This document shows positions 26,328-34,440 of a DNA stretch of 64,000 nucleotides, in pieces. The position numbers and the translations under genes were made by a program. How positions within the stretch are numbered: the first letter of the stretch is position 1; each line of letters starts with the position of its first letter. The notes under the pieces were generated by a model that searched no databases, was not told where the DNA came from, and saw only the letters and a program-made list of their open reading frames with translations. This DNA comes from Streptomyces cellostaticus (lineage in GTDB: Bacteria > Actinomycetota > Actinomycetes > Streptomycetales > Streptomycetaceae), in contig NZ_KQ948046.1 in assembly GCF_001513965.1 (NCBI RefSeq), positions 2,341 to 66,340 of the forward strand, given 5' to 3'.

Positions 26328-26521
26328 AAAAAACGACCTACGAGACGGGTTCCCTTCGCCGGTATTGTCCGGATCAGGTGACTGGGGGTCGCCTTCCAGT
26401 CCAGTACTTGCGACTTTCAGGCCTCTCAGTCCGACCGTCGACGTCGGCCCCAGCGGAAGCCTTGTGCCTCTCGCCAAAGTCGGCTACTCCGCTCGAACTC
26501 CCTCACTCGTCCCGTAGGCCA
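26328..26521 (-). ncRNA. Orphan TPP-riboswitch-like RNA ending in a U6 tract
   Basis: Read on the minus strand, this 194-base RNA contains the core TPP (THI-box) sequences in order: a GGGAG/GTTCGA 5' element; GGACTGAGAGG, where TCGGACT pairs with AGTTCGA as helix P2; then CACCTGATCCGGACAATACC and GGCGAAGGGAA, matching the conserved P4 and J2/4 region. P2 and P3 are extended by extra stems (AGCGGA with TCCGCT; GTCGC with GCGAC). The ends GGCCTACGGGACG (26508-26520) and CGTCTCGTAGGTC form a 13-bp P1 with two G-U pairs, followed after one base by six U. No minus-strand gene lies downstream: the transcript points into the 3' end of the cysteine desulfurase gene. Upstream is the minus-strand amidase. 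Confidence 0.75.
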
Positions 26522-26582
26522 GTTATTAGAATAATCCGTCTACTCCGGGACGGCATGCTGTAAACCATGATTTTTTCGGACG

Positions 26583-27257
26583 TTACGTCTCTGGTGTGTG
26601 CACCTGCCTCACCAGCCCCATGTATCGCCCCCAGTCCCAGTGCGGCCCGGGGTCGGTGTGGTCCGTCCCCGGTACCTCCACATGCCCGATGACGTGCTCC
26701 CGGTCGGCGGGGATGCCGTAGCGCCCGCATATCGCGGCCGTCAGCCGCGCCGAGGCCGCGTACATCGCGTCCGTGAAGGACGAGGCGTCCTCCACGAAGC
26801 CCTCGTGCTCGATGCCGACGCTGCGCTCGTTGTACCCCCGGTTGCCCGCGTGGAAGGCCACGTCCAGCTCGCGGATCAGCTGGGTGATCCGGCCGTCCCT
26901 GCGCACGATGTAGTGCGCCGCCGCCGCGTGCGCCGGGTCCTGGAAGGCCTTCACCGCGCTGCGGTAGCCGCCCTGCGTGACATGGATGACGACCCGGTCG
27001 ACGGGGTAGTCGTCCGGCCGGTCCGCCTGCCGGTAGTTCGCCGGTGACGCAGCCACCCACCGCGCACCCCGGAAGTCGACGGCCCCCGCCACCCGGGGCT
27101 TGTCCACTCCCGGCAGCCGCCACCACAGATGGGACAGCTCCTGCCGGGCCAGCACGGCCGTGCCCACGGCGGCCGCGGCCCCGCCGACGAGCAGGGCCCG
27201 CCGCCCCAGCCGCCGGTCCGCGTCCCCGCCTGCCGGCCGCCCGCTCGTCGCCTCCAT
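26583..27257 (-). CDS. N-acetylmuramoyl-L-alanine amidase (Amidase_2/PGRP-like), exported
   Basis: A 224-residue peptidoglycan amidase. The N-terminus has a basic region followed by RRLGRRALLVGGAAAAVGTAVL, resembling a Tat or uncleaved signal anchor. The zinc amidase domain spans about residues 80-215: VVIHVTQGG with H92, AHYIVRRDGRITQLI, the AFHAGNRGYNERSVGIEHEG segment, and HVEVPGTDHTDPGPHWDW with the remaining ligand His. It should cleave the bond between muramic acid and the stem peptide outside the cell. It is divergent from mnmA, and its 3' side runs into the TPP-like RNA. A CCGTC/GACGG hairpin near 26536-26553 may end its transcript. Confidence 0.88.
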   Translation of the reverse strand: MEATSGRPAGGDADRRLGRRALLVGGAAAAVGTAVLARQELSHLWWRLPGVDKPRVAGAVDFRGARWVAASPANYRQADRPDDYPVDRVVIHVTQGGYRSAVKAFQDPAHAAAAHYIVRRDGRITQLIRELDVAFHAGNRGYNERSVGIEHEGFVEDASSFTDAMYAASARLTAAICGRYGIPADREHVIGHVEVPGTDHTDPGPHWDWGRYMGLVRQVHTPET

Positions 27258-27316
27258 GTGATCGTCAACGGATATCCGGCGGCCCCGGTTCCCGCGCCCC
27301 GTACTCTGGAAGGGCT

Positions 27317-28447
27317 ATGACTGACACCCCGCAGCGCACCCGCCCCCTCCGCGTCCTCGCCGCCATGTCGGGCGGTGTGGACTCCGCCGTCGCCGCCGCC
27401 CGCGCGGCCGAGGCGGGCCACGATGTGACCGGCGTCCACCTCGCGCTCTCCGCGAACCCGCAATCCTTCCGCACCGGCGCGCGGGGCTGTTGCACCATCG
27501 AGGACTCGCGCGACGCCCGCCGCGCCGCCGACGTCATCGGCATCCCGTTCTACGTCTGGGACCTCGCCGACCGCTTCCGCGAGGACGTCGTCGAGGACTT
27601 CATCGCCGAGTACGAGGCCGGGCGCACCCCCAATCCCTGCCTGCGCTGCAACGAGAAGATCAAGTTCGCCGCGCTGCTGGACAAGGCGCTGGCCCTCGGC
27701 TTCGACGCGGTCTGCACCGGCCACTACGCGCAGGTGATTGTCGGCGAGGACGGCTCCCGCGAACTCCACCGCGCCTCCGACATGGCCAAGGACCAGTCGT
27801 ACGTGCTCGGCGTCCTGGACGAGAAGCAGCTCGCCCACGCGATGTTCCCGCTCGGCGACACGGTGACCACCAAGGAGGAGATCCGCGCGGAGGCCGAGCG
27901 CCGGGGCCTGGCCGTCGCCAAGAAGCCCGACTCGCACGACATCTGCTTCATCGCCGACGGCGACACCCAGGGCTTCCTGGCCCAGCGGCTCGGCACGGCG
28001 GAGGGCGACATCGTGGACGAGTCCGGCGCCAGGCTGGGCACGCACGAGGGCGCCTACGGCTTCACCATCGGCCAGCGCAAGGGCCTGCGGATCGGCACCC
28101 CGGCCCCCGACGGCAAGCCGCGCTACGTCCTCGACATCTCCCCGGTGACCAACACGGTGACCGTCGGCCCGGCCGCCGCCCTGGACGTCACCGCCCTGAC
28201 GGCGATCAAGCCGCGCTGGTGCGGCACCGCCCCGGCGGGCCCCGGCACCTACACCGCCCAGCTCCGCGCCCACGGCGGCGAGACCGAGGTCACCGCGGAC
28301 GTGGTCGGCGGCGAACTGCGCGTCACCTTCACCGAGCCGGTCCGCGGCGTCGCCCCGGGCCAGGCGATCGTGCTGTACGACGGCACGCGCGTGGTGGGCT
28401 CGGCGACGATCGCGTCGACCACGCGCGCGACGGCAGCGGCGGTGTGA
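27317..28447 (+). CDS. mnmA: tRNA-specific 2-thiouridylase
   Basis: It thiolates U34 of Lys, Glu and Gln tRNAs using ATP and persulfide sulfur. It has 376 residues, a normal length. The PP-loop motif AAMSGGVDSAVAA is near residue 15; TPNPCLRCNEKIKF contains the first catalytic Cys and DSHDICFIADGD the second; the C-terminal beta barrel includes YGFTIGQRKGLRIG and LDISPVTNTVTVGP. GGAAGGG precedes ATG 27317 at ideal spacing. The nearby cysteine desulfurase is the obvious sulfur donor. Confidence 0.96.
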   Translation: MTDTPQRTRPLRVLAAMSGGVDSAVAAARAAEAGHDVTGVHLALSANPQSFRTGARGCCTIEDSRDARRAADVIGIPFYVWDLADRFREDVVEDFIAEYEAGRTPNPCLRCNEKIKFAALLDKALALGFDAVCTGHYAQVIVGEDGSRELHRASDMAKDQSYVLGVLDEKQLAHAMFPLGDTVTTKEEIRAEAERRGLAVAKKPDSHDICFIADGDTQGFLAQRLGTAEGDIVDESGARLGTHEGAYGFTIGQRKGLRIGTPAPDGKPRYVLDISPVTNTVTVGPAAALDVTALTAIKPRWCGTAPAGPGTYTAQLRAHGGETEVTADVVGGELRVTFTEPVRGVAPGQAIVLYDGTRVVGSATIASTTRATAAAV

Positions 28448-28461
28448 CCGGCTGAGCCGGG

Positions 28462-29244
28462 TCACCCGGTGACGAACTCGGCGAGCACGGGACCGAGCAC
28501 GTCCGGCTCCACCATGTGCGTCTGTCCCTCCAGGACCCGGTACGTGCCCCGGGGCACGGTGTCCGCGATCTCCCGGGACGCCACGCGCATCCACTCCGGG
28601 CTCGCCCCGCCCGCCACGGCCAGCACGGGCACAGCGATCGAGGCCAGCCGCTCCCGGGGCAGCAGGCCGTCGCCCATGACCGCGTCGTCGTAGGCGAGGC
28701 TCGGCGCGACGGCCTCCATGCCGGCCCACATCGGGGACCGGCGGGCGCCCCGGATCATCTCCTCGCCGAGGCCCGTCAGCCGCAGGAACAGCTCCACGGC
28801 GTCCCCGCGCCGGCCCTCCGTGAGCGCCCTGTTCAGGTTCTCCTTGTACGCGGCCTCCCGCTCGGCGCCGCCCTCGAGGAAGTCCGCGAACGGCGCCTCG
28901 TACACGGCGGCCTGACGGACCGGCAGGCCGCTCGCCGCCGCCTCCAGCACCAGCGCGCCGCCCGAGGAGACCCCGAACAGCGCCGCCTCGCCGCCCACGG
29001 CGTCGATCAGCGCGGCCAGGTCCTCGACCTCGCGCGCCACCGTGTACGGCGCCGTGTCACCGCTCTCGCCGCGGCCCCGGCGGTCGTAGACGACGGCCGT
29101 GCAGCGGTCCGCGAGCCGGTGCGCGAGGGGGGTCACGGTGCCGCCGGTGGACATCGCGCCGCTCACCAGGATCACCGTCGGCCCCTGGCCGGTCACTTGG
29201 TACGCGAGGGAGGTGCCGTCGCGGGAAGTCGTCTTTTTGTCCAT
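28462..29244 (-). CDS. Alpha/beta-fold hydrolase
   Basis: A 260-residue cytoplasmic hydrolase. The oxyanion region VILVSGAMSTGG, then VVYDRRGRGESGDTAPY, the nucleophile elbow FGVSSGGAL (Ser near residue 95), the Asp-containing AVPVLAVAGGASPEWM and the catalytic His in GQTHMVEPD give a complete triad. The substrate is unknown. It ends 14 bases from the convergent mnmA stop and lies upstream of a minus-strand DUF427 gene. Confidence 0.88.
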   Translation of the reverse strand: MDKKTTSRDGTSLAYQVTGQGPTVILVSGAMSTGGTVTPLAHRLADRCTAVVYDRRGRGESGDTAPYTVAREVEDLAALIDAVGGEAALFGVSSGGALVLEAAASGLPVRQAAVYEAPFADFLEGGAEREAAYKENLNRALTEGRRGDAVELFLRLTGLGEEMIRGARRSPMWAGMEAVAPSLAYDDAVMGDGLLPRERLASIAVPVLAVAGGASPEWMRVASREIADTVPRGTYRVLEGQTHMVEPDVLGPVLAEFVTG

Positions 29245-29281
29245 GCCGGTGCAGACTGCCGCACGGCGCCGGGCTCATCGG

Positions 29282-29605
29282 TCACGACACGTCGGCGTCG
29301 TAGAAGCAGAAGTGATCCCTGATCTCCGCCACGTCCGGCTTCGGGTCCGGGTACGCCCACACCAGGTCGGGCGCGTCCGGCAGCGACCAGTAGGAAGCCG
29401 TGCCCTTGAAGGGGCAGACGGTGTGCGTGCCGGACGGGGTGAGCAGGTCGAGGCGTACGTCCTCGGCGGGGATGTAGTACCGCACCGGACAGCCCGTCTC
29501 GCGCAGTTCGAGGGGGCGGTCGGTCTCCGCGAGCACCTGGTCGCCGTGCACCACGCGCACGTGCCGCTCGCTCTTCTCGATGGTGATGGTGTGTCCGTGG
29601 GTCAT
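29282..29605 (-). CDS. DUF427-family protein
   Basis: A 107-residue single-domain protein. KSERHVRVVHGDQVLAETDR, CPVRYYIPAEDVRLDLL and the diagnostic TVCPFKGTASYWS followed by AWAYP-like VWAYPDP identify DUF427, a small beta-tent fold of unknown biochemical function. The start is ATG 29605. It is divergent from the LOG-family gene, 51 bases apart, so the two share a promoter region. Confidence 0.88.
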   Translation of the reverse strand: MTHGHTITIEKSERHVRVVHGDQVLAETDRPLELRETGCPVRYYIPAEDVRLDLLTPSGTHTVCPFKGTASYWSLPDAPDLVWAYPDPKPDVAEIRDHFCFYDADVS

Positions 29606-29656
29606 ACCGGAACAGCGCCGGCGGGCCCGGACTTCTTCCCCAGTACGGTAAGGCAC

Positions 29657-30196
29657 ATGAACATCTGCGTCTTCCTCTCCGCGGCCGAACTCGACGAGCG
29701 GTACACGCGCCCCGCGCGCGAGTTCGCGAAACTGCTCGGCAAGGGCGGGCACACCCTGGTGTGGGGCGGCTCCGACGTCGGACTGATGAAGGTCGTCGCC
29801 GACGGCGTGCAGGAGGCGGGCGGCAGGCTGCTCGGCGTCTCGGTCGGCTTCCTGTCGGCGACGGTGCGGCCCGGCGCCGACGAGATGGTCATCGCCGCCG
29901 ACCTCGCCGAACGCAAGAAGCTGCTGCTGGAGAAGGCCGACGCGGTGGTGATCATGGTGGGCGGGACCGGCACGCTGGACGAGGCCACCGAGATCCTGGA
30001 GCTGAAGAAGCACGGCCACACCGACAAGCCGGTGGTGCTGCTGAACACGGCCGGCTTCTACGACGGCCTCCAGGAGCAGTTCCGCCGCATGGAGGACGAG
30101 GGCTTCCTGCCCCGCCCGCTGTCCGAGCTGATGTTCTTCGCCGAGGAGCCGGTGGGCGCACTGGACTACCTGGAGGCGTCGCTCGGCACCCGCTGA
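29657..30196 (+). CDS. LOG-family protein (TIGR00730, nucleotide phosphoribohydrolase-like)
   Basis: A 179-residue Rossmann-like protein. VFLSAAELDERY replaces the usual CGSS start, GGHTLVWGGSDVGLMKVVADG supplies the nucleotide-binding loop, and VIMVGGTGTLDEATEILELKKHG is the conserved PGG-x-GT-xx-E motif with Val in place of the Pro. Characterised LOG proteins release cytokinin bases or hydrolyse nucleotide monophosphates; the substrate here is not known. AAGG precedes the ATG. Confidence 0.88.
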   Translation: MNICVFLSAAELDERYTRPAREFAKLLGKGGHTLVWGGSDVGLMKVVADGVQEAGGRLLGVSVGFLSATVRPGADEMVIAADLAERKKLLLEKADAVVIMVGGTGTLDEATEILELKKHGHTDKPVVLLNTAGFYDGLQEQFRRMEDEGFLPRPLSELMFFAEEPVGALDYLEASLGTR

Positions 30197-30212
30197 TGCG
30201 AGCATGGCGGGC

Positions 30213-30902
30213 ATGGCTACACATGTGATCACCGGGGCCGGTTCCGGCATCGGCGCGGCCGTCGCCCGCCGTCTGCACGCGCGCGGGGACGAACTCGTCC
30301 TGCACGCGCGCGACGCGGCCCGCGCGAAGGAACTGGCAGCCGAGTTCCCCGGGGCGCGCACCCTGGTCGGCGATCTGTCCGACCCCGACAAGCTCTCCTG
30401 GGCCTTCTCCCACCAGACGCTCCCGGACCGGGTCGACTCGCTGCTCCACATCGCCGGGGTCGTGGACCTCGGCGAGATCGGCGAGCTGACCCCGAAATCC
30501 TGGCGCCACCAGCTCAACGTCAACCTGATCGCCCCCGCCGAGCTGACCCGGCACTTCCTGCCCCAGCTCCGTGCCGCCCGCGGCCATGTGATCTTCGTCA
30601 ACTCCGGTGCCGGACTCAACGCCCACGCCGGCTGGTCCGCGTACGCCGCCTCCAAGCACGGCCTGAAGGCCCTCGCCGACTCCCTGCGCCAGGAGGAGCA
30701 CGGCAACGGCGTCCGCGTCACGTCCGTCTACCCCGGCCGCACGGCCAGCCCCATGCAGGCCAAGGTCCACCAGCAGGAGGGCAAGGACTACGACCCGGGC
30801 CGGTGGATCGACCCCGAGTCGGTGGCCACGACGATCCTGATGTCCCTGGACCTCCCGAGGGACGCGGAGGTCAACGACCTGACGGTGCGGCCGGGGCGGT
30901 GA
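30213..30902 (+). CDS. Short-chain dehydrogenase/reductase
   Basis: A 229-residue SDR. The NAD(P)-binding motif TGAGSGIG lies at residues 6-13, HIAGVVDLG in the central strand, VNSGAG with the catalytic Ser, and YAASKHG with Tyr and Lys. The R-x-H pattern after the first helix (RRLHARGDELVLHARD) suggests NADP preference. ATG 30204, three codons upstream, is an equally possible start. The substrate is unknown. Confidence 0.88.
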   Translation: MATHVITGAGSGIGAAVARRLHARGDELVLHARDAARAKELAAEFPGARTLVGDLSDPDKLSWAFSHQTLPDRVDSLLHIAGVVDLGEIGELTPKSWRHQLNVNLIAPAELTRHFLPQLRAARGHVIFVNSGAGLNAHAGWSAYAASKHGLKALADSLRQEEHGNGVRVTSVYPGRTASPMQAKVHQQEGKDYDPGRWIDPESVATTILMSLDLPRDAEVNDLTVRPGR

Positions 30903-30962
30903 GCGTATCGGCCAGGGGTTCAGGGGGCGGAGACCGCCGGCGCGGCGGCATACCCTGCCGGG

Positions 30963-31970
30963 GTGAGTGAGAAGAGCGAGTTCAGGTTCCCAGGAGCCAC
31001 CGGCGTCGGCTCCATGCCCGGAGGGGACGCGAGGGAAGCCGCCAAGACGGTCACCGGCAGCTTCGAGGAATTTCCGTATCTGCCCGAGCTCCCCGCCCGC
31101 GGCCCCGGCGCCGACATGATCGGCCGTACCGCCGGACTGCTGGTCGAGCTGTACGCGCGCGTGGAGCCCAGCGGCTGGCGGATCGGGGACCGGCCGGGGC
31201 GGGACACCAAGCGGGCGCGGTCCTGGCTGGGGGAGGACCTCGACGCCCTGGAGGAGTTCACGCAGGGCTACGAGGGCGACCTCAAGGTGCAGGCGGTCGG
31301 ACCGTGGACGCTGGCCGCCGCCCTGGAGCTGAGGAACGGTGAGTCCGCCCTGTCGGACCCCGGCGCCTGCCGCGACCTCGCCGGCTCGCTCGGCGAGGGC
31401 CTGCGCCAGCACCTCGCCGAGGTGCGCCGCCGCATCCCGGGCGCCCGGCTAGTCCTCCAGCTCGACGAGCCCTCCCTCACCGCCGTGCTGCGCGGACAGG
31501 TCCGTACCGCCAGCGGCTACCGCACGCACCGGGCCGTGGACCGGCAGGTCGTCGAGGCCGCCCTGCGCGACGTCGTCGGGGTGCACGGCGGGGGACCCGT
31601 CGTCGTCCACTCCTGTGCTCCCGACGTCCCGTTCGCCCTGCTGCGCCGGGTCGGCGCGGACGCCGTCTCCTTCGACTTCTCGCTCCTCACCGAGCGTGAC
31701 GACGACATCATCGGCGAGGCCGTGGAAGGCGGTACCCGGCTGTTCGCCGGTGTCGTGCCGGGCACGGACGGCCCATTGTCAGACCCTGCCGGTAGCGTCA
31801 TGGGTGTCAGGGCGCTGTGGCGCAGGCTGGGGCTGCGTCCCGGGCTGCTCGCAGAGGCGGTCACGGTCACCCCGGCGTGCGGTCTCGCGGGTGCTTCCCC
31901 CGCCTACGCACGCCAGGTGCTCGCCCACTGCGCCCGGGCGGCGAGATCCCTCGCGGACAACCCAGAGTAA
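30963..31970 (+). CDS. MetE-like methionine synthase, short form
   Basis: A 335-residue protein resembling the C-terminal catalytic half of cobalamin-independent methionine synthase. The start TGVGSMPGGDAREA, VQAVGPWTLAAAL, RLVLQLDEPSLTAVL, VVVHSCAPDVPF (His and Cys zinc ligands) and TVTPACGLAG (last Cys ligand) give the zinc site that activates the thiol substrate. The N-terminal half of full-length MetE is absent, so it may use an unusual methyl donor or act on another substrate. It lies 15 bases before ligA, so the two are probably cotranscribed. Confidence 0.87.
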   Translation: MSEKSEFRFPGATGVGSMPGGDAREAAKTVTGSFEEFPYLPELPARGPGADMIGRTAGLLVELYARVEPSGWRIGDRPGRDTKRARSWLGEDLDALEEFTQGYEGDLKVQAVGPWTLAAALELRNGESALSDPGACRDLAGSLGEGLRQHLAEVRRRIPGARLVLQLDEPSLTAVLRGQVRTASGYRTHRAVDRQVVEAALRDVVGVHGGGPVVVHSCAPDVPFALLRRVGADAVSFDFSLLTERDDDIIGEAVEGGTRLFAGVVPGTDGPLSDPAGSVMGVRALWRRLGLRPGLLAEAVTVTPACGLAGASPAYARQVLAHCARAARSLADNPE

Positions 31971-31985
31971 CGGGAGGACAACACG

Positions 31986-34181
31986 GTGGCCGGCGACAAG
32001 CAGCAGGCGGAGACGGCAGTGCCCGCCGAGGCACGGGTAAAGCACGCGCAGCTCGCTGAGCAGATCGAGGAGCACCGCTTCCGGTACTACGTGAAGGACG
32101 CTCCCGTCATCAGCGACGCGGAGTTCGACAAGCTCCTGAAGACCCTGGAGGCGATGGAGGAGGAGTATCCCGAGCTTCGCACGCCGGACTCGCCGACCCA
32201 GAAGGTCGCGGGGTCGTACGAGACGGAGTTCACGGCGGTCGAACACCGCGAGCGGATGATGTCGCTGGACAACACCTTCAACGACGACGAGCTGGCGGCC
32301 TGGGCCGACCGCATCGCCAGGGAACTGGGCGAGCAGGAGTACCACTTCCTGTGCGAGCTGAAGGTCGACGGCCTCGCCGTCAACCTCACCTACGAGCACG
32401 GCCGCCTCACGCGCGCGGCGACGCGAGGCGACGGCCGCACCGGCGAGGACATCACCCCGAACGTCCGCACGATCGCGGAGATCCCGGACCGCCTGAAGGG
32501 CGACGACGTCCCCGACCTCGTCGAGATCCGCGGCGAGGTCTACTTCCCGATGGAGAAGTTCGAGGAGCTGAACGCCCGTCTGGTCGCGGCCGGCGACAAG
32601 CCCTTCGCCAACCCCCGTAACGCCGCCGCCGGTTCGCTGCGCCAGAAAGACCCGCGGGTCACCGCCACCCGCCCGCTGCACATGGTGGTCCACGGCATCG
32701 GCGCCCTGGAGGGCTTCACGGGCATGACCCGCCTCTCCCAGGCCTACGACCTGCTGAAGACCTGGGGCCTGCCCACCTCCCGGCACAACCGCGTGGTCGA
32801 CGACCTCGACGGCGTCCGCGCCTTCATCGCCCACTACGGCGAGAACCGCCACTCCGTGGAGCACGAGATCGACGGAGTCGTGGTCAAGCTGGACGAGATC
32901 CGGCTCCAGGGCCGCCTCGGCTCCACCGCGCGTGCCCCGCGCTGGGCGATCGCCTACAAGTACGCGCCCGAAGAGGTCAACACCAAGCTCATCGACATCA
33001 AGGTGGGCGTCGGCCGCACCGGTCGTGTCACGCCGTACGCGCAGGTCGAGCCGGTCACGGTCGCGGGCAGCGAGGTCGAGTTCGCCACCCTGCACAACCA
33101 GGAGGTCGTCAAGGCCAAGGGCGTGCTCATTGGCGACACCGTGGTCATCCGCAAGGCCGGTGACGTCATCCCGGAGATCCTCGGCCCGGTGGTGGACCTG
33201 CGCGACGGCGGCGAGCGGGAGTTCGTGATGCCGGGCGAGTGCCCGGAGTGCGGCACGGCCCTGCGGCCCATGAAGGAGGGCGACATCGACCTCCGCTGCC
33301 CCAACGCGCGTACCTGCCCGGCCCAGTTGCGCGAGCGCGTCTCCTACCTCGCGGGCCGCGAGTGCCTGGACATCGAGCACTTCGGCGCGGTGGCCGCCGC
33401 CGCGCTCACCCGCCCGCTGGAGCCGGCCGACCCGCCGCTGGTGGACGAGGGCGACCTGTTCGACCTGACGGTGGAGAAGCTGCTGCCCATCAAGGCCTAC
33501 GTCCTCGACCCGGACAGCGGTCTGCCCAAGCGGGACCCCAAGACGGGCGAGGAGAAGGTCGTCACGGTCTTCGCCAACCAGAAGGGCGAGCCGAAGAAGA
33601 ACACCCTCGCGCTGCTGGAGAACATCGCGGCGGCCCAGCAGCGGCCGCTCGCCCGGTTCCTCAACGGGCTGTCCATCCGGCACGTCGGCCCGGTGGCCGC
33701 GCAGGCCCTCGCACGTGAGTTCCGTTCGATCGACCGCATCGAACAGGCCAGCGAAGAGGAGCTGGCGGACATCGACGGCGTGGGGCCCATCATCGCCGCC
33801 GCCCTCAAGGAGTGGTTCGCCGAGGACTGGCACCGCGAGATCATCCGAAAGTGGAAGGCCGCCGGAGTCCCGCTGGAGGACCAGTCGTCCGGCGAGGAGC
33901 AGGGGCCGCGCCCGCTGGAGGGTCTCACCGTCGTCGTCACCGGCACGCTGGAGAACTTCACCCGGGACGGGGCCAAGGAGGCGCTGCAGAGCCGCGGTGC
34001 GAAGGTGACCGGTTCTGTCTCCAAGAAGACCTCGTTCGTCGTCGTGGGTGACAATCCGGGATCGAAGTACGACAAGGCCATGCAGCTCAAGGTTCCGGTT
34101 CTGAACGAGGACGGTTTCGGCGTCCTCTTGGAGCAGGGCCCCGAAGCGGCGGCCGAAGTCGCGCTTCCGACCGGGGAGTAG
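31986..34181 (+). CDS. ligA: NAD-dependent DNA ligase
   Basis: A 731-residue replicative ligase that seals nicks using NAD+. Domain order: N-terminal Ia domain; adenylation domain with the nucleophile K126 in CELKVDGLAV; OB fold around residues 325-410; zinc finger with C419, C422, C438 and C444; a helix-hairpin-helix region at about 520-630 (NGLSIRHVGPVAAQ, DIDGVGPIIAAALKEW); and a C-terminal BRCT domain from about 645. An inserted segment in the zinc-finger/HhH linker (AYVLDPDSGLPKRDPKTGEE) lengthens it beyond the E. coli enzyme. The start GTG 31986 has GGGAGG upstream. Confidence 0.97.
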   Translation: MAGDKQQAETAVPAEARVKHAQLAEQIEEHRFRYYVKDAPVISDAEFDKLLKTLEAMEEEYPELRTPDSPTQKVAGSYETEFTAVEHRERMMSLDNTFNDDELAAWADRIARELGEQEYHFLCELKVDGLAVNLTYEHGRLTRAATRGDGRTGEDITPNVRTIAEIPDRLKGDDVPDLVEIRGEVYFPMEKFEELNARLVAAGDKPFANPRNAAAGSLRQKDPRVTATRPLHMVVHGIGALEGFTGMTRLSQAYDLLKTWGLPTSRHNRVVDDLDGVRAFIAHYGENRHSVEHEIDGVVVKLDEIRLQGRLGSTARAPRWAIAYKYAPEEVNTKLIDIKVGVGRTGRVTPYAQVEPVTVAGSEVEFATLHNQEVVKAKGVLIGDTVVIRKAGDVIPEILGPVVDLRDGGEREFVMPGECPECGTALRPMKEGDIDLRCPNARTCPAQLRERVSYLAGRECLDIEHFGAVAAAALTRPLEPADPPLVDEGDLFDLTVEKLLPIKAYVLDPDSGLPKRDPKTGEEKVVTVFANQKGEPKKNTLALLENIAAAQQRPLARFLNGLSIRHVGPVAAQALAREFRSIDRIEQASEEELADIDGVGPIIAAALKEWFAEDWHREIIRKWKAAGVPLEDQSSGEEQGPRPLEGLTVVVTGTLENFTRDGAKEALQSRGAKVTGSVSKKTSFVVVGDNPGSKYDKAMQLKVPVLNEDGFGVLLEQGPEAAAEVALPTGE

Positions 34182-34440
34182 CGGTTGAAGGCCACCCGAT
34201 CGGCGCATATCAGATGCATACGGGTGGCCCGGGCGCATTCGGGCAACCGTCGACGACCGCTGCCCGAGGAAGCCTTCTGCGGCCTACTGTTGAGGTGTGC
34301 GCCTGCCGTGCCCAGCTGCGGTTGGGGCATCCCCCTGCTCGCCGAGGGCACGGGGAAGGTTTCTTCAACGCGGAGCCGCTGATGGTTGTCGGGCATCGGG
34401 CCGCGTGGCGTGGGCACCGCCGGCTGTGAGAGGGACGGGA
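34182..34440 (+). other. Upstream region of rmdB
   Basis: 259 bases between ligA and rmdB. It must contain the rmdB promoter, but I see no convincing -10/-35 pair, hairpin or small gene. An open frame upstream of ATG 34441 exists but has no codon bias of its own. Confidence 0.35.

Noticed and set aside
26460..26520. tRNA-like GTTCGAG in the region after cysteine desulfurase
   Set aside because: No acceptor stem, anticodon arm or CCA end fits; the sequence belongs to the P2 arm of the TPP-like RNA.
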